From Thermoleophilaceae bacterium (lineage in GTDB: Bacteria > Actinomycetota > Thermoleophilia > Solirubrobacterales > Thermoleophilaceae): a stretch of 64,000 bases of DNA. The stretch spans positions 1-64,000 of the forward strand of contig DASUWY010000001.1 of assembly GCA_036378175.1 (NCBI GenBank), written 5' to 3'. The notes under the pieces are model-generated. The model saw only the letters and a list, made by a program, of their open reading frames with translations, was not told the origin of the DNA and made no database searches. A program made the translations under genes and the position numbers. Shown here in pieces: positions 7,651 through 15,833 of the stretch (positions within the stretch are counted from its first letter, which is position 1; each line of letters starts with the position of its first letter).

Positions 7651-8751
7651 ATGAAGACGAAGTGGAGCGCCGACTGGGACGAGCGTGTCGCTCGCCGCCG
7701 CTGGGAGCAGTCCAGTGACCCTTACCTGAACGACCGCCAAGACGACCGGGTGCCCTATCGCACGCCGGCGTTCGAGCCGCACGACGCCGCCACGAAGGTG
7801 CTGATCCGGGAGTACACGGACATGGCGCGGCTGCCGTACGGCGAGCTGATCGTGGAGCTGCTCGACGAGTGGCGCTGGCTCGACGCGATGGCGCCGCCGG
7901 AGCAGAAGCAGCGCTTCCTTGAGCCGCTGATCGCGGCCATCCGCAAGGACCCGCACAGCCACACCGCGAAGCTCGTGTTCCTGCTGATCGTCTGCGAGCC
8001 GGTGCGCCGCAGCGTCAGCCGCGCCTTCGTCAACGCACGCGGCAGCCTCGACCGGCCGCCCGCTCCCGCGGCGACCTGGCACCGCCGCTCCGAAGCGCGC
8101 ATGCTGCGCGAGATCGAGCAGCAGGCGCTGTTCGACGTCACCCGCGCCGCGACGCTTGAGGCGCTGTACCGCTACCCCGTCCCGGCCCCACGCGCTTTCT
8201 TCCCCTGGCTGCGCGAGGCGATCGCGCACCGCACGCTCAACCATCTACACGGCGAGCTGCCCGAGATCGAGACGACCGCCGGCACGGCAGCCGAGGCCGT
8301 CGCGCTGCAGAACTACCTGGCCGGCTTCGAGAACGCGGCCGCGCCCGCGATGCGAGAAGAAGGCGGCTTCAAGGCCTGGCGAGCGCGCGTCGGGCTGCGC
8401 AGCGTGTTCGAGATCAGCGACAGCTACTACGAGAACAGCATGATCCGAACGATCTGCCAGGACGCGATCGGGCGGCTGCCGCGCCGCCAGCGCGAGTTCG
8501 TCGAGAGCTACTTCTACGCCGAGCTCCCCGTCGAGCAGATCGCCGCGCAGCGGGGCGTCAGCACCAGCACGATCTACAACACCAAGACCCAGGCGCAGGA
8601 CAACCTGCGCGAGGACGACTACTTCTTCTTCGCGCTCCACAACCTCGGCCTCGTGCGCGATCGTGCACGCGCCGCCGAGATCGAGCGGCGCTATCCGGAC
8701 GGGCGCCTCCTCGACGGCCGGCGGATCGTCGCGATCAGCGACGCCGCGTAG
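7651..8751 (+). CDS. Sigma-70-region-4-like HTH protein, 366 aa
   Basis: ATG 7651 follows GAAGGAG at 7638-7644; TTG 7648 is a possible alternative. Residues about 270-315 (IGRLPRRQREFVESYFYAELPVEQIAAQRGVSTSTIYNTKTQAQDNL) form a sigma-70 region 4/LuxR-like helix-turn-helix. The first 250 residues are helical and not recognised; no canonical region 2 (-10 recognition) motif was seen, so a true promoter-selecting sigma factor is uncertain. It heads a same-strand run with the membrane peptide, the DUF5677-like gene and two unknown genes, and is divergent from the nuclease-ATPase across the palindrome array, making it a candidate regulator of the island. Confidence 0.65.
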   Translation: MKTKWSADWDERVARRRWEQSSDPYLNDRQDDRVPYRTPAFEPHDAATKVLIREYTDMARLPYGELIVELLDEWRWLDAMAPPEQKQRFLEPLIAAIRKDPHSHTAKLVFLLIVCEPVRRSVSRAFVNARGSLDRPPAPAATWHRRSEARMLREIEQQALFDVTRAATLEALYRYPVPAPRAFFPWLREAIAHRTLNHLHGELPEIETTAGTAAEAVALQNYLAGFENAAAPAMREEGGFKAWRARVGLRSVFEISDSYYENSMIRTICQDAIGRLPRRQREFVESYFYAELPVEQIAAQRGVSTSTIYNTKTQAQDNLREDDYFFFALHNLGLVRDRARAAEIERRYPDGRLLDGRRIVAISDAA

Positions 8752-8759
8752 GAGGGGCT

Positions 8760-8864
8760 GTGGACCTCGGCACCGCCGCCGTGCTGATCGGCATCCTCAA
8801 CGGCGTCGCCTCGCTCGCGCTCGCGCTCGGCAAGCTCGCCGACCGCTACCGCCAAAGGCGCTAG
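8760..8864 (+). CDS. 34-residue single-span membrane peptide
   Basis: GTG start 5 bases after a strong GGAGG (from 8751), 8 bases past the stop of the sigma-like gene and 7 bases before the next gene. The product starts MDLGTAAVLIGILNGVASLA, one hydrophobic helix, and ends with a basic tail (ADRYRQRR). Tight packing and a good ribosome site support expression. The shape is that of a small membrane-active or anchoring peptide; a toxin role is only a guess. Confidence 0.55.
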   Translation: MDLGTAAVLIGILNGVASLALALGKLADRYRQRR

Positions 8865-8871
8865 GCCTCGG

Positions 8872-9666
8872 ATGGAACTCTGGGATCCCGCGACGATCGC
8901 CCAGATCACGGCCGCCCGCAAGCAGGCCCGGGCGCTCGGCGAGCTCACGCGCCGCTTCCTGCCGGCGACGGTCGAGAGTGGTAACCGCCACGGTGACTGG
9001 CCCGTCACCGGCTACGCGATGATCGCCCGCGCGAGCGGCACGCTCGAATCCGTGATGTCGCTCTTCCCGCGGCGCCGGAACGCCGACGCCGCGGTGCTCG
9101 CCCGCGCGCTTTACGAGGAGGTCGTCACCTTCGCCTGGGTCGCAATCGACCCCGAGGAAAACGCCCGCGCGTGGGTGCGCTGGGACCGCCGCCAGAGGCT
9201 GAAGGCGGACAACGACGTGCGCTCGGTCGGCGCAGAGCCGCTGTTGTACGAAGACACGCGCGAGGACTTCAAGCGCCAGCTCGCCGCCGGCGACGCGATG
9301 CCGGACAGCCTCGCGCGCCGCGCAGAGCACGCCGATCAGCACTGGGCCCAGCAGCTCGACGCGATCGAGCCCGACCCGGCCAGCCCCCGGAGCTTCCGTG
9401 GCATGTACCGCTACGTCTACCGCGCGCAATCACAGTTCGCGCATGCAGCCCCGCACTCGATCGAGTCGTTCGTGCACAACAGCCCACAGCCGGGCCACCA
9501 GGACGTGATCCTGAGCGAGGGCGATCCCAGCACGCCGATGGCGTTCACGCTCTCTCCGGCGCTTTACGCGCTCGCGCTTCAAGTCGCCGAACCAACACTT
9601 TCACTCGACGGCATCACGCCCGCGCTCGAAACGATCTTCACCCGCTACCCGCACGAGCAGGGCTGA
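8872..9666 (+). CDS. DUF5677-like helical protein, 264 aa
   Basis: The central block DAAVLARALYEEVVTFAWVAIDPEENARAWVRWDRRQRLK resembles DUF5677-type proteins, which are all-helical and of unknown activity. A later YRYVYRAQSQFAHAAPHS segment carries conserved-looking histidines. There is no signal peptide or membrane segment. It follows the small membrane peptide by 7 bases and probably shares its transcript. The domain call rests on pattern memory. Confidence 0.5.
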   Translation: MELWDPATIAQITAARKQARALGELTRRFLPATVESGNRHGDWPVTGYAMIARASGTLESVMSLFPRRRNADAAVLARALYEEVVTFAWVAIDPEENARAWVRWDRRQRLKADNDVRSVGAEPLLYEDTREDFKRQLAAGDAMPDSLARRAEHADQHWAQQLDAIEPDPASPRSFRGMYRYVYRAQSQFAHAAPHSIESFVHNSPQPGHQDVILSEGDPSTPMAFTLSPALYALALQVAEPTLSLDGITPALETIFTRYPHEQG

Positions 9667-9764
9667 GCACACGGCACCAGCGCGACGGGTGAGGTCGCGA
9701 GCCGGCTCCACATCGCTTTCTGGCGCACGTTGCCGGATGCGAGGGCGCATGGGAGGGTGGCTGC

Positions 9765-10388
9765 GTGACCGGCAGAGACACCCCGCGGCGTCGCGAGGCA
9801 GGCGTGCCCCCGCCGCCGCCGCCGCCGACAGGGCTGCGGTTGCTGCACTTCCCAGTGCCGCTGGCGCGCGAGCTGCGTTCCGCCGCCGGGCGCTACCACC
9901 GGTCGCTGTGGTGGCGGGCACGACGCTGGCGCTCGTTCGGACTGTCCACCGTGCGACGGGCATGGGCTCGGACCGATCCGCACCACATCAGGCGCACGGC
10001 CGCGGCGTTCACGCCGCTGGTCGCCCGATCGGCGACACTGCCGCCGCCTCCGCCCGGGACGGCCGTGACGCTGAGGGGCGAGCTGGGTCCCGCGCTCCTG
10101 GTCTGGAGCGCTCTCCAGCTCGACGGGCGCGATCTCGACTATGCGCTGATCGCTGCGCTGAACATCAAGCCGCGCACCGAGCCGTTCGTCGCCGAGATCA
10201 CGGTGCGGGTCGCGCCTGGTCGCATGAGTCGCAGCCAGCGCGCCGTCGAGCTTGCCGACCAGGTCGTAGCTGCCCCAGCCGCGAGGCGCGAGCTCGAACG
10301 GTTGTGCCGCCAGGCAGGTGTCCCTGCCGAGATCCTGCTCGAAGAGGCAGCGGCCCGGGCGCGTGCCAAAACGAGCGAGGACGTCTGA
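9765..10388 (+). CDS. Unrecognised protein with polyproline stretches, 207 aa
   Basis: GTG 9765 follows GGGAGGG at good spacing. The N-terminus has a proline run (VPPPPPPPTGLRLL) and another at about residue 93. A basic Arg/Trp-rich region (YHRSLWWRARRWRSF) and a C-terminal helical region (RSQRAVELADQVVAAPAARRELERLCRQAGVPAEILLEEAAARARAK) are visible. No family recognised. Co-directional with the genes on either side. Confidence 0.55.
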   Translation: MTGRDTPRRREAGVPPPPPPPTGLRLLHFPVPLARELRSAAGRYHRSLWWRARRWRSFGLSTVRRAWARTDPHHIRRTAAAFTPLVARSATLPPPPPGTAVTLRGELGPALLVWSALQLDGRDLDYALIAALNIKPRTEPFVAEITVRVAPGRMSRSQRAVELADQVVAAPAARRELERLCRQAGVPAEILLEEAAARARAKTSEDV

Positions 10389-10424
10389 GACAGCCGCATC
10401 CCGGTCGCGTCCTACGGTCGAGGC

Positions 10425-10706
10425 GTGAGTTCGCGACGATGGGTCCCGGTCCAGCTTCCGCGCCAGACCTGGGAGGAGCTTCGTGATCTGGTGATCAAGC
10501 CGGCGGAGCGAGAAGCGCTCCGTGCGGGATCCGATTACGCCGAGCTGAACTGGCTGCGCGACGCGTGGAGGGTGGTGGAGTTCGACGGCGACCTGGTGAC
10601 GATCAGGCTTGACCGTGAGCTGCTGGACGTGTTGGCGCGCGAGGTTCGCGCGCGAGCCCTCCGCAGGTTGCTCGACACCGTTCGCGAACTGGAGGCGCAG
10701 CTCTAG
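10425..10706 (+). CDS. Unrecognised small protein, 93 aa
   Basis: GTG start at 10425, 36 bases after the previous gene. Acidic-basic mixed protein with WVPVQLPRQTWEELRDLVIKP near the start and a C-terminal amphipathic helix (REVRARALRRLLDTVRELEAQL). No catalytic motif, signal or membrane segment. Codon use fits the neighbours. Last gene of the island's plus-strand run; a weak inverted repeat (CCGCTTT/AAAGCGG, about 10729-10758) follows and could end transcription. Confidence 0.5.
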   Translation: MSSRRWVPVQLPRQTWEELRDLVIKPAEREALRAGSDYAELNWLRDAWRVVEFDGDLVTIRLDRELLDVLAREVRARALRRLLDTVRELEAQL

Positions 10707-10835
10707 CCAGGGATCACCTCGCGCCGGCCGCTTTCCATACAGCGCTTCTTCTAAAGCGGTAGCCGCACCGTGCGCGAGCACTGACTGCTCCGTCTCGCGC
10801 GATACGGAATTGGTGGTCCGACGGGCCGTGCAGGG

Positions 10836-12527
10836 TCAGCGCTCGCCGTCCCAGCGAGCCATCGCGTCATCAAGGGTGGGGATCCAGCCGGTGATGAGCG
10901 CGGGTACGCGGTCATCGACGAGAGCGTCGGTGAGGATGGCGACCATGGTGCGGCCCATCGGCGCCGAAATCGCGCCTTTGGTGTCGAGCGCCACCTGCGC
11001 GGCTCGGTCGCACCAGCGGATGTCGTGGAGGTAGTTGGGCGTGTAGGCGCCGGAGGCGCCTGCGGCGTCGCTGTCAGGGTGCTCGATGCCGCGGTCGTCG
11101 ACGTTGAGCAGCCGAGGGGCCACGCGGGCAATGGCTGCGGCGGCCTGGGCCGGGACTGGCGACAGAACGGTGAAGCACCCCGCCCCCGGCCCATCAAAGT
11201 CTGCGTCGCTGTCGAGGGGTACTGGGCCCAGGACGTCTTGAGCGACGGTAACCAGGTCGGCTGGGTCGGCGTCGCGGTGCCGGCTTGCTATGTCCTGCAG
11301 CAACGCCCAGGCTTGCTCGTGATCGTCGGCGGCGGCGGCGTCGCGGACGATCGCGAGCGCGCCGGCTAGAGAACCGGCATCAACGGTTCGTTGGTAGCGA
11401 GCTTGGCGCTCGGCGGCGGCGGCGAGGATGGTGCGTTCGGCCTCTGCGGCGATCTCGGCAATCGCGTCGGTGCCACGCTGGTTGGTGTCGTTAGTCGCAT
11501 CGCCACCGTTGAAGGGTGTCTCGGGCGATCGTGATCTGGACGTTGTGTCCGTGCCTGCCGTGGACATCGAAACATCAGTCCGGTCGTCAGGCTCGACCGC
11601 GGGGACTTCGAGCATGAGGAGGACCAGGGCGCTGTCGCGCGCGAGGGCCGTGCGGACGGCGGGGTCGCCGTCGCTGGGGCCGAGCAGAATGAGGATGTGG
11701 TCGAGGAGAGCCATCCTCGCCCGCTGGCCCAGCGCGTCGGACAGCAGGGCCGCGACTTTCGACGCCTGCAGCGTCGCCCGGTCGCCAGGCGGATTAGTGG
11801 CGACGAAGCCCAGCATTGTCTTGCGGACCGATTCCTCGCCGGGGCCGTAGATCCCCGTTAGGTCGTGGACGGCGAACGCGTGAGCGCTGATGTGCGCGCT
11901 CGAATGCGGGACGGCGGTCGCGATCTGCGCGTCGAGGGTCCTTGCGCGGGCTTCGTGCACTGCGGGCGGACGGGGACGGCCCGCTGCGTTGAGTTCGGCG
12001 AGGAAGGCGCCGGCGTTGTCGATCTTAAAGGCGGGCTGCACCAGCCAAGCAGCATCGGCGTGCCTACCAGCCTCCACGGCGGCTTCGAGCTCGGGCACAG
12101 CGCCCTCGTACAGCAGCGTCTTCATCTCACCGTCGGAGGCCGCCATCAGGGCCGGGGCGAGTTGCCCACCCCACGCCGCCGATCGCTGCGCGAGCCGGGC
12201 AACAAACCCCGAGTCCGGACTCCAGTCGACATTGACATTCCCGCGGGAAATGACCTCCCGTGCTGCCCAAGCGGCCCCAGCGACCTCGGCCAGCGAAGTC
12301 GCCCGGGCGGCGGACGGCGCGCCGATCGCTTCGGGCGCGCTGGAGGTCAGCGAAGTGGCCGCGTTGACGAGGACCTTTAGGCATGCGTTGTCGCGTTCCC
12401 CGCGGCGCCGAATGCCCATCAGCATCCCGGCAACGCGGTTGTAGCTCTCGACGTAGGCTCGATGCCAATCGGCTAAGTCAACGCGGTCGGTCACCCACGC
12501 AACCCTAGGACACCCCCCCTTTCGCAT
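10836..12527 (-). CDS. Unrecognised 563-aa protein
   Basis: Open across its length from ATG 12527; GTG 12494 (VTDRVDLADWHRAYVESYNR) is an equally plausible start, and neither has a clear ribosome site. Alanine-rich and mostly helical: a first region of about 300 residues, a Ser/Thr/Asp linker (about 315-350, STAGTDTTSRSRSPETPFNGGDATNDTNQ), and a C-terminal region with AAEAERTILAAAAERQARYQRT and YLHDIRWCDRAAQVALDTKGA. No membrane segment or signal peptide. No family recognised. It is the last gene of the island before the right repeat. Confidence 0.6.
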   Translation of the reverse strand: MRKGGCPRVAWVTDRVDLADWHRAYVESYNRVAGMLMGIRRRGERDNACLKVLVNAATSLTSSAPEAIGAPSAARATSLAEVAGAAWAAREVISRGNVNVDWSPDSGFVARLAQRSAAWGGQLAPALMAASDGEMKTLLYEGAVPELEAAVEAGRHADAAWLVQPAFKIDNAGAFLAELNAAGRPRPPAVHEARARTLDAQIATAVPHSSAHISAHAFAVHDLTGIYGPGEESVRKTMLGFVATNPPGDRATLQASKVAALLSDALGQRARMALLDHILILLGPSDGDPAVRTALARDSALVLLMLEVPAVEPDDRTDVSMSTAGTDTTSRSRSPETPFNGGDATNDTNQRGTDAIAEIAAEAERTILAAAAERQARYQRTVDAGSLAGALAIVRDAAAADDHEQAWALLQDIASRHRDADPADLVTVAQDVLGPVPLDSDADFDGPGAGCFTVLSPVPAQAAAAIARVAPRLLNVDDRGIEHPDSDAAGASGAYTPNYLHDIRWCDRAAQVALDTKGAISAPMGRTMVAILTDALVDDRVPALITGWIPTLDDAMARWDGER

Positions 12528-12615
12528 GAAGTGGGCGCCGCTTGTTGCCTAACAGCAACACCCTGCCGCCTCCGGCAGCGACTCCCGCTTTCCGTGCAAG
12601 CAGAAGGGGACCGTT

Positions 12616-12633
12616 GTTCGACAGCGATCGAAC
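12616..12633. promoter_or_regulatory. Inverted repeat near island right end
   Basis: GTTCGA (12616-12621) and TCGAAC (12628-12633) around six bases, in the non-coding stretch upstream of the 563-aa gene. Could be an operator or an integrase arm site; no direct support. The 12528-12858 stretch holds this, smaller hairpins and the right repeat, but no gene. Confidence 0.25.
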
Positions 12634-12698
12634 CTTAACGCGTGGGGATACGGGTGGCCGATCGCGGCCGGATCCTGCTAAGGAAAGCGCCACCCGAC

Positions 12699-12748
12699 GT
12701 TCTTGGAACTAGCCCTTGGGGTCAGTTCCTGAATCAGTTCCAAGAACT
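12699..12748. repeat. 12-bp inverted repeat overlapping the right island repeat
   Basis: GTTCTTGGAACT (12699-12710) is the exact reverse complement of AGTTCCAAGAAC (12737-12748), with 26 bases between. The right arm lies inside the 36-bp direct-repeat core; the left arm lies outside it and is not present next to the left copy. Could be a recombination-site structure or a terminator. Confidence 0.5.
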
Positions 12749-12803
12749 CGCCCCCTCCTCACCAAGGTGCTCAACGCGAGGCCGGCCAGTCCGGCGCAGT
12801 CGC
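12715..12803 (+). repeat. Right direct repeat (attL/attR-like)
   Basis: 36 bases identical to 1650-1685, then a shorter but recognisable continuation of the left repeat to 12803, with substitutions and lacking about 14 bases. Confidence 0.8.
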
Positions 12804-12858
12804 GCCGCGGAAGACGCGAAAAGCGCATGAGGGCGGAAGCGGGGGTAGTGGGTGTGGC

Positions 12859-13971
12859 ATGAGCAGAGCACGCCGCAACGGCGCAGTTGTGCTGGGTCTG
12901 GTGGCGCCGAGCGGGGTGGCGCGCGAGCTTGCCGAGCAGATCGCCGCTGAGTTGCCGGGCGAGCTGGGGGCCCGACTGGGTGATGTGAACTGGCAGGTGC
13001 GGGTAGGGGGCGCGGAGCGCGCGGACATGACCCCGACCACCGAGGCGCTCAAGCGGTCAGTTCGGAGGCGGATGCAGCAGGAGGGGTGGGACCTCGCCGT
13101 CGGGCTGACCGATCTCCCGCTGCGGGCGAACCGGCGCCCCGTCATCGCCCACGCGAGCGCGATGTACAGGGTGGGACTGCTGTCGGTCCCCGCGCTCGGC
13201 GCGCGCTCGGTCCCTCGGCGCGCGATCCGGGCCGTGCTCAACCTGGTGGAGGGGCTGCTCAGCGAAGACGTCGGCCGCGGCAGCGACGCGGGCCGGCCGC
13301 GACGCGCGCATCGGATGCGCCAGCGCCTCGACGAGTTGCGGTCGCCGCTCGGGCGCACCCGCGCGGATGAGGACGGCACGATCGCGTTCGTCGGCGCCAC
13401 GCTGCGGGGCAACCTGCGGCTGCTGATCGGCATGGTCCGCGCGAACCAGCCGGCGCGCGTCATCGCGCGCCTGTCAATCGCGCTCGCGGTATCACTCGGG
13501 ACCGCCGCTTACGCGATGAGCTCCTCCAGCATGTGGATGCTCTCTCACGGGATGGCGTGGTCGCGTCTCGCTCTCCTCGCAGCGGCGTCGGTCACCACGT
13601 TGTGCGTGGTCTTGGTGCTGGCACACGGCTTATGGGAGCGGGCGTCTGGCCCGGACGATCGCGAAGCCGTCGTCCTCTTCAACCTCACGACGTCCGCGAC
13701 TTTGGGGCTCGCGGTCCTCAGCCTGTACGCCGGCCTGCTCGCGCTCAGTGTCGTGGGTAGCGCGGGCCTCATCCCGCCGACCGTGTATCGCGCCAGCGTC
13801 GGGCACTCACCGGCGGTCGGCGACTATCTCAAGCTCGGCTGGCTCGCGGCGACGATCGCAACGGCGGCCTCGGCACTCGGCTCGCTCACCGAGAGCGACG
13901 AGGCCGTCCGCGAGGCGGCCTACCGCCACCACCCCGACGAACGCACAGAGCGCGACGAGGGCGACAGCTAG
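12859..13971 (+). CDS. Multi-span membrane protein of unknown function, 370 aa
   Basis: The N-terminal half (residues 1-190) is soluble and includes WDLAVGLTDLPLRANRRPVIAHASAMYRVGLLSVPALGAR, a block I associate with uncharacterised actinobacterial membrane proteins. The second half has about four hydrophobic spans (near 195-215, 228-252, 270-305 and 325-345). No transporter or enzyme motif seen. First gene to the right of the island repeat. Confidence 0.7.
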   Translation: MSRARRNGAVVLGLVAPSGVARELAEQIAAELPGELGARLGDVNWQVRVGGAERADMTPTTEALKRSVRRRMQQEGWDLAVGLTDLPLRANRRPVIAHASAMYRVGLLSVPALGARSVPRRAIRAVLNLVEGLLSEDVGRGSDAGRPRRAHRMRQRLDELRSPLGRTRADEDGTIAFVGATLRGNLRLLIGMVRANQPARVIARLSIALAVSLGTAAYAMSSSSMWMLSHGMAWSRLALLAAASVTTLCVVLVLAHGLWERASGPDDREAVVLFNLTTSATLGLAVLSLYAGLLALSVVGSAGLIPPTVYRASVGHSPAVGDYLKLGWLAATIATAASALGSLTESDEAVREAAYRHHPDERTERDEGDS

Positions 13972-14051
13972 GCGGGAGCGACGTGGCGCCGGCGCATCCA
14001 GGCGCTGCCGAGGTGTAGCCTCCCCCGCCTTCACACGGGAGGGGAGAAGCC

Positions 14052-15833
14052 TTGATTAACCGGTTCGCACTGACCGTCATCGTCGCGCTGTTCGTGCTCG
14101 GCGGTGGCACGGCTCAGGCCGCCTCGCTGCACTTCACCGCGCCCACGCCTCTGCCTGGGTCGCTGCCCACAGACACCCCACAGCGGCAAGGCGGCGAGCC
14201 GTCGCTTGCGTTCGACCCGGGCGGCCAGCTCGTGTACGCGGCGTCGCCCGGCGCGCCGGATCACGGCGGCAACTTCTGGCGCTCCACCGACGGCGGCAAG
14301 ACCTTCCAGCCTGGGATCTCCGTCGGCGGGGTGGGACCTGCGGGCGGGGGCGACTCCGACCTTGCGGTGGGGTTCGACCCGGCGGCCACGGTCTTCTACA
14401 TCGACCTCGAGGATCTCGGCGCCTCGGACCTTTGTGCCTCGACCGACCACGGCCAGTCGTTCCCGACGAACGGCTGCGACAGCGGGCAGGCGCAGAGTCA
14501 GCAGGATCCGGCCGTCGACCGTCCGTGGCTCACGACAGTTCCGGGCAAGCCGGGGCTCGTGTTCATCAGCTACGACGGGCTCGCGTTCGGTGGCGGAGCG
14601 CCTGAGATGGAGCGCTCGACGGACAACGGCGCCAGCTTCAGCCAGTGCGGTCAGGTCCTCCAGACAGGGAGCGACGCGTTCGCCCACTTCAGCCCAACGG
14701 GTGCGACCGAGAACAGCGAGGTGATCGGCAAGCCGGCCGTCGGACCCGACGGGAGCCTGTACGTGCCGTTCACCGAGCCGCACCAGGCGGGGCAGCAGGT
14801 CTCGGAGCCAACCGACCCCACCCCGAGCAACCTGTACGTGGGCATCGGATCTCCCGACTGTTCCTCATTCAAAGACGTGACGGTCTTCAAGGACGACGCC
14901 GGCGCGGGATCAGACTTCGTCTCGATCTTCCCCAACGTGGCGGTCGATTCCGGGGCCAACGTGTACGTGCTCGCCGAGGGCCGGCTGCACGGCTCCCAGG
15001 CGGGCAAGGGCGACGGCGTGTACCTGTTCGTCTCCACGGACGGCGGCAACCATTTCTCGAGTCCGATCCAGGTGAACTCGGGGCCGCCTGAGGCCGCTCA
15101 GCTGGGCGCTCTTGCGGCCGGCAACGCGCCGGGCGAGGTGCTGGTGGGCTGGTACAGCTCGCAGGCCAGCCCCGACCACAACAGCCCCGCCGGCCAGTGG
15201 CGCTACCACGTGGCCGAGAGCTTCGACTTCGGGGGCAGCTTCAACCGGTACACGGTCACGCCCGACGCCTTCCACTTTGGTGCGATCTGCAACCTCGGCG
15301 TGGAATGCAACGGCGGGCGCAACCTGCTCGACTTCACCAGCGTCGGGGTGAACCCGGTGAGCGGCTGCGGCTACGCGATCATCCCGGGAGACCCGTTCGA
15401 CACGCCGCAGAACGGGAAGACCGATCCCGCCGCCGCGTACACGTCCTATCAGGACAGCGGTCCCTGCCTCACCCCGGCGAACGCGGGCACGGTCGGCGCG
15501 GTGCCCGGCGGCAGCAAGGCGCCGCACCCGCGCTGCGTCGACAGGCGCAAGTTCACGTTCCGGCTGCACCACGACCGGCACGCGCGCGTGGTGAGGGTGG
15601 ACGTCTACGTGAACGGCAAGCGCAAGGTTCACCGCCGCGGGCGGAACATCAAGAAGGTCAGCCTGAGGCGGCTGCCGAGGAGGACGTTCGTCGTAAAGAT
15701 CGTGTCGACCGAGAACACGGGCTCACAGCGCATCAGCGTGCGGACGTATCGCGGCTGCAAGAAGAGCGCGCCTCGGACCCACCACCGCCATCACCACAAG
15801 AAGCGGCGGCACATCACCCAAGCCAGACGGTGA
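14052..15833 (+). CDS. Secreted Asp-box (BNR) beta-propeller protein, 593 aa
   Basis: TTG start after GGGAGGGGAG. The N-terminus is a classical signal peptide (RFALTVIVALFVLGGGTAQAA, about residues 4-24). Asp-box repeats RSTDGGKTF, STDHGQSF, RSTDNGASF and STDGGNHF mark a sialidase-like propeller, exported to the surface or medium. The sialidase catalytic Arg triad could not be identified, so hydrolase activity is not claimed. The C-terminal 100 residues are Lys/Arg/His-rich (NGKRKVHRRGRNIKKVSLRRL...HHRHHHKKRRH) and could bind wall polymers. Convergent with the collagen-like gene, 20-bp overlap. Confidence 0.8.
   Translation: MINRFALTVIVALFVLGGGTAQAASLHFTAPTPLPGSLPTDTPQRQGGEPSLAFDPGGQLVYAASPGAPDHGGNFWRSTDGGKTFQPGISVGGVGPAGGGDSDLAVGFDPAATVFYIDLEDLGASDLCASTDHGQSFPTNGCDSGQAQSQQDPAVDRPWLTTVPGKPGLVFISYDGLAFGGGAPEMERSTDNGASFSQCGQVLQTGSDAFAHFSPTGATENSEVIGKPAVGPDGSLYVPFTEPHQAGQQVSEPTDPTPSNLYVGIGSPDCSSFKDVTVFKDDAGAGSDFVSIFPNVAVDSGANVYVLAEGRLHGSQAGKGDGVYLFVSTDGGNHFSSPIQVNSGPPEAAQLGALAAGNAPGEVLVGWYSSQASPDHNSPAGQWRYHVAESFDFGGSFNRYTVTPDAFHFGAICNLGVECNGGRNLLDFTSVGVNPVSGCGYAIIPGDPFDTPQNGKTDPAAAYTSYQDSGPCLTPANAGTVGAVPGGSKAPHPRCVDRRKFTFRLHHDRHARVVRVDVYVNGKRKVHRRGRNIKKVSLRRLPRRTFVVKIVSTENTGSQRISVRTYRGCKKSAPRTHHRHHHKKRRHITQARR

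Larger units (their letters stand above)
1650..12803. mobile_element. Putative accessory island bounded by direct repeats
   Basis: Two direct repeats (1650-1752 and 12715-12803), the left one starting on the last acceptor base of the tRNA-Thr remnant, enclose a block rich in unrecognised genes, a transposase-like gene, an XRE regulator, a RAMA-domain protein and a nuclease-type AAA ATPase. Outside the block the genes look like ordinary chromosomal functions. No tyrosine or serine integrase was seen inside, so the island may have lost it, been mobilised in trans, or arisen by another route. Element status is inferred from the repeats, tRNA context and gene content. Confidence 0.5.

Noticed and set aside
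5923-8244. A single 773-residue protein on the minus strand
   Set aside because: The part beyond 7338 is antisense to the well-supported gene at 7651 and crosses the palindrome array.
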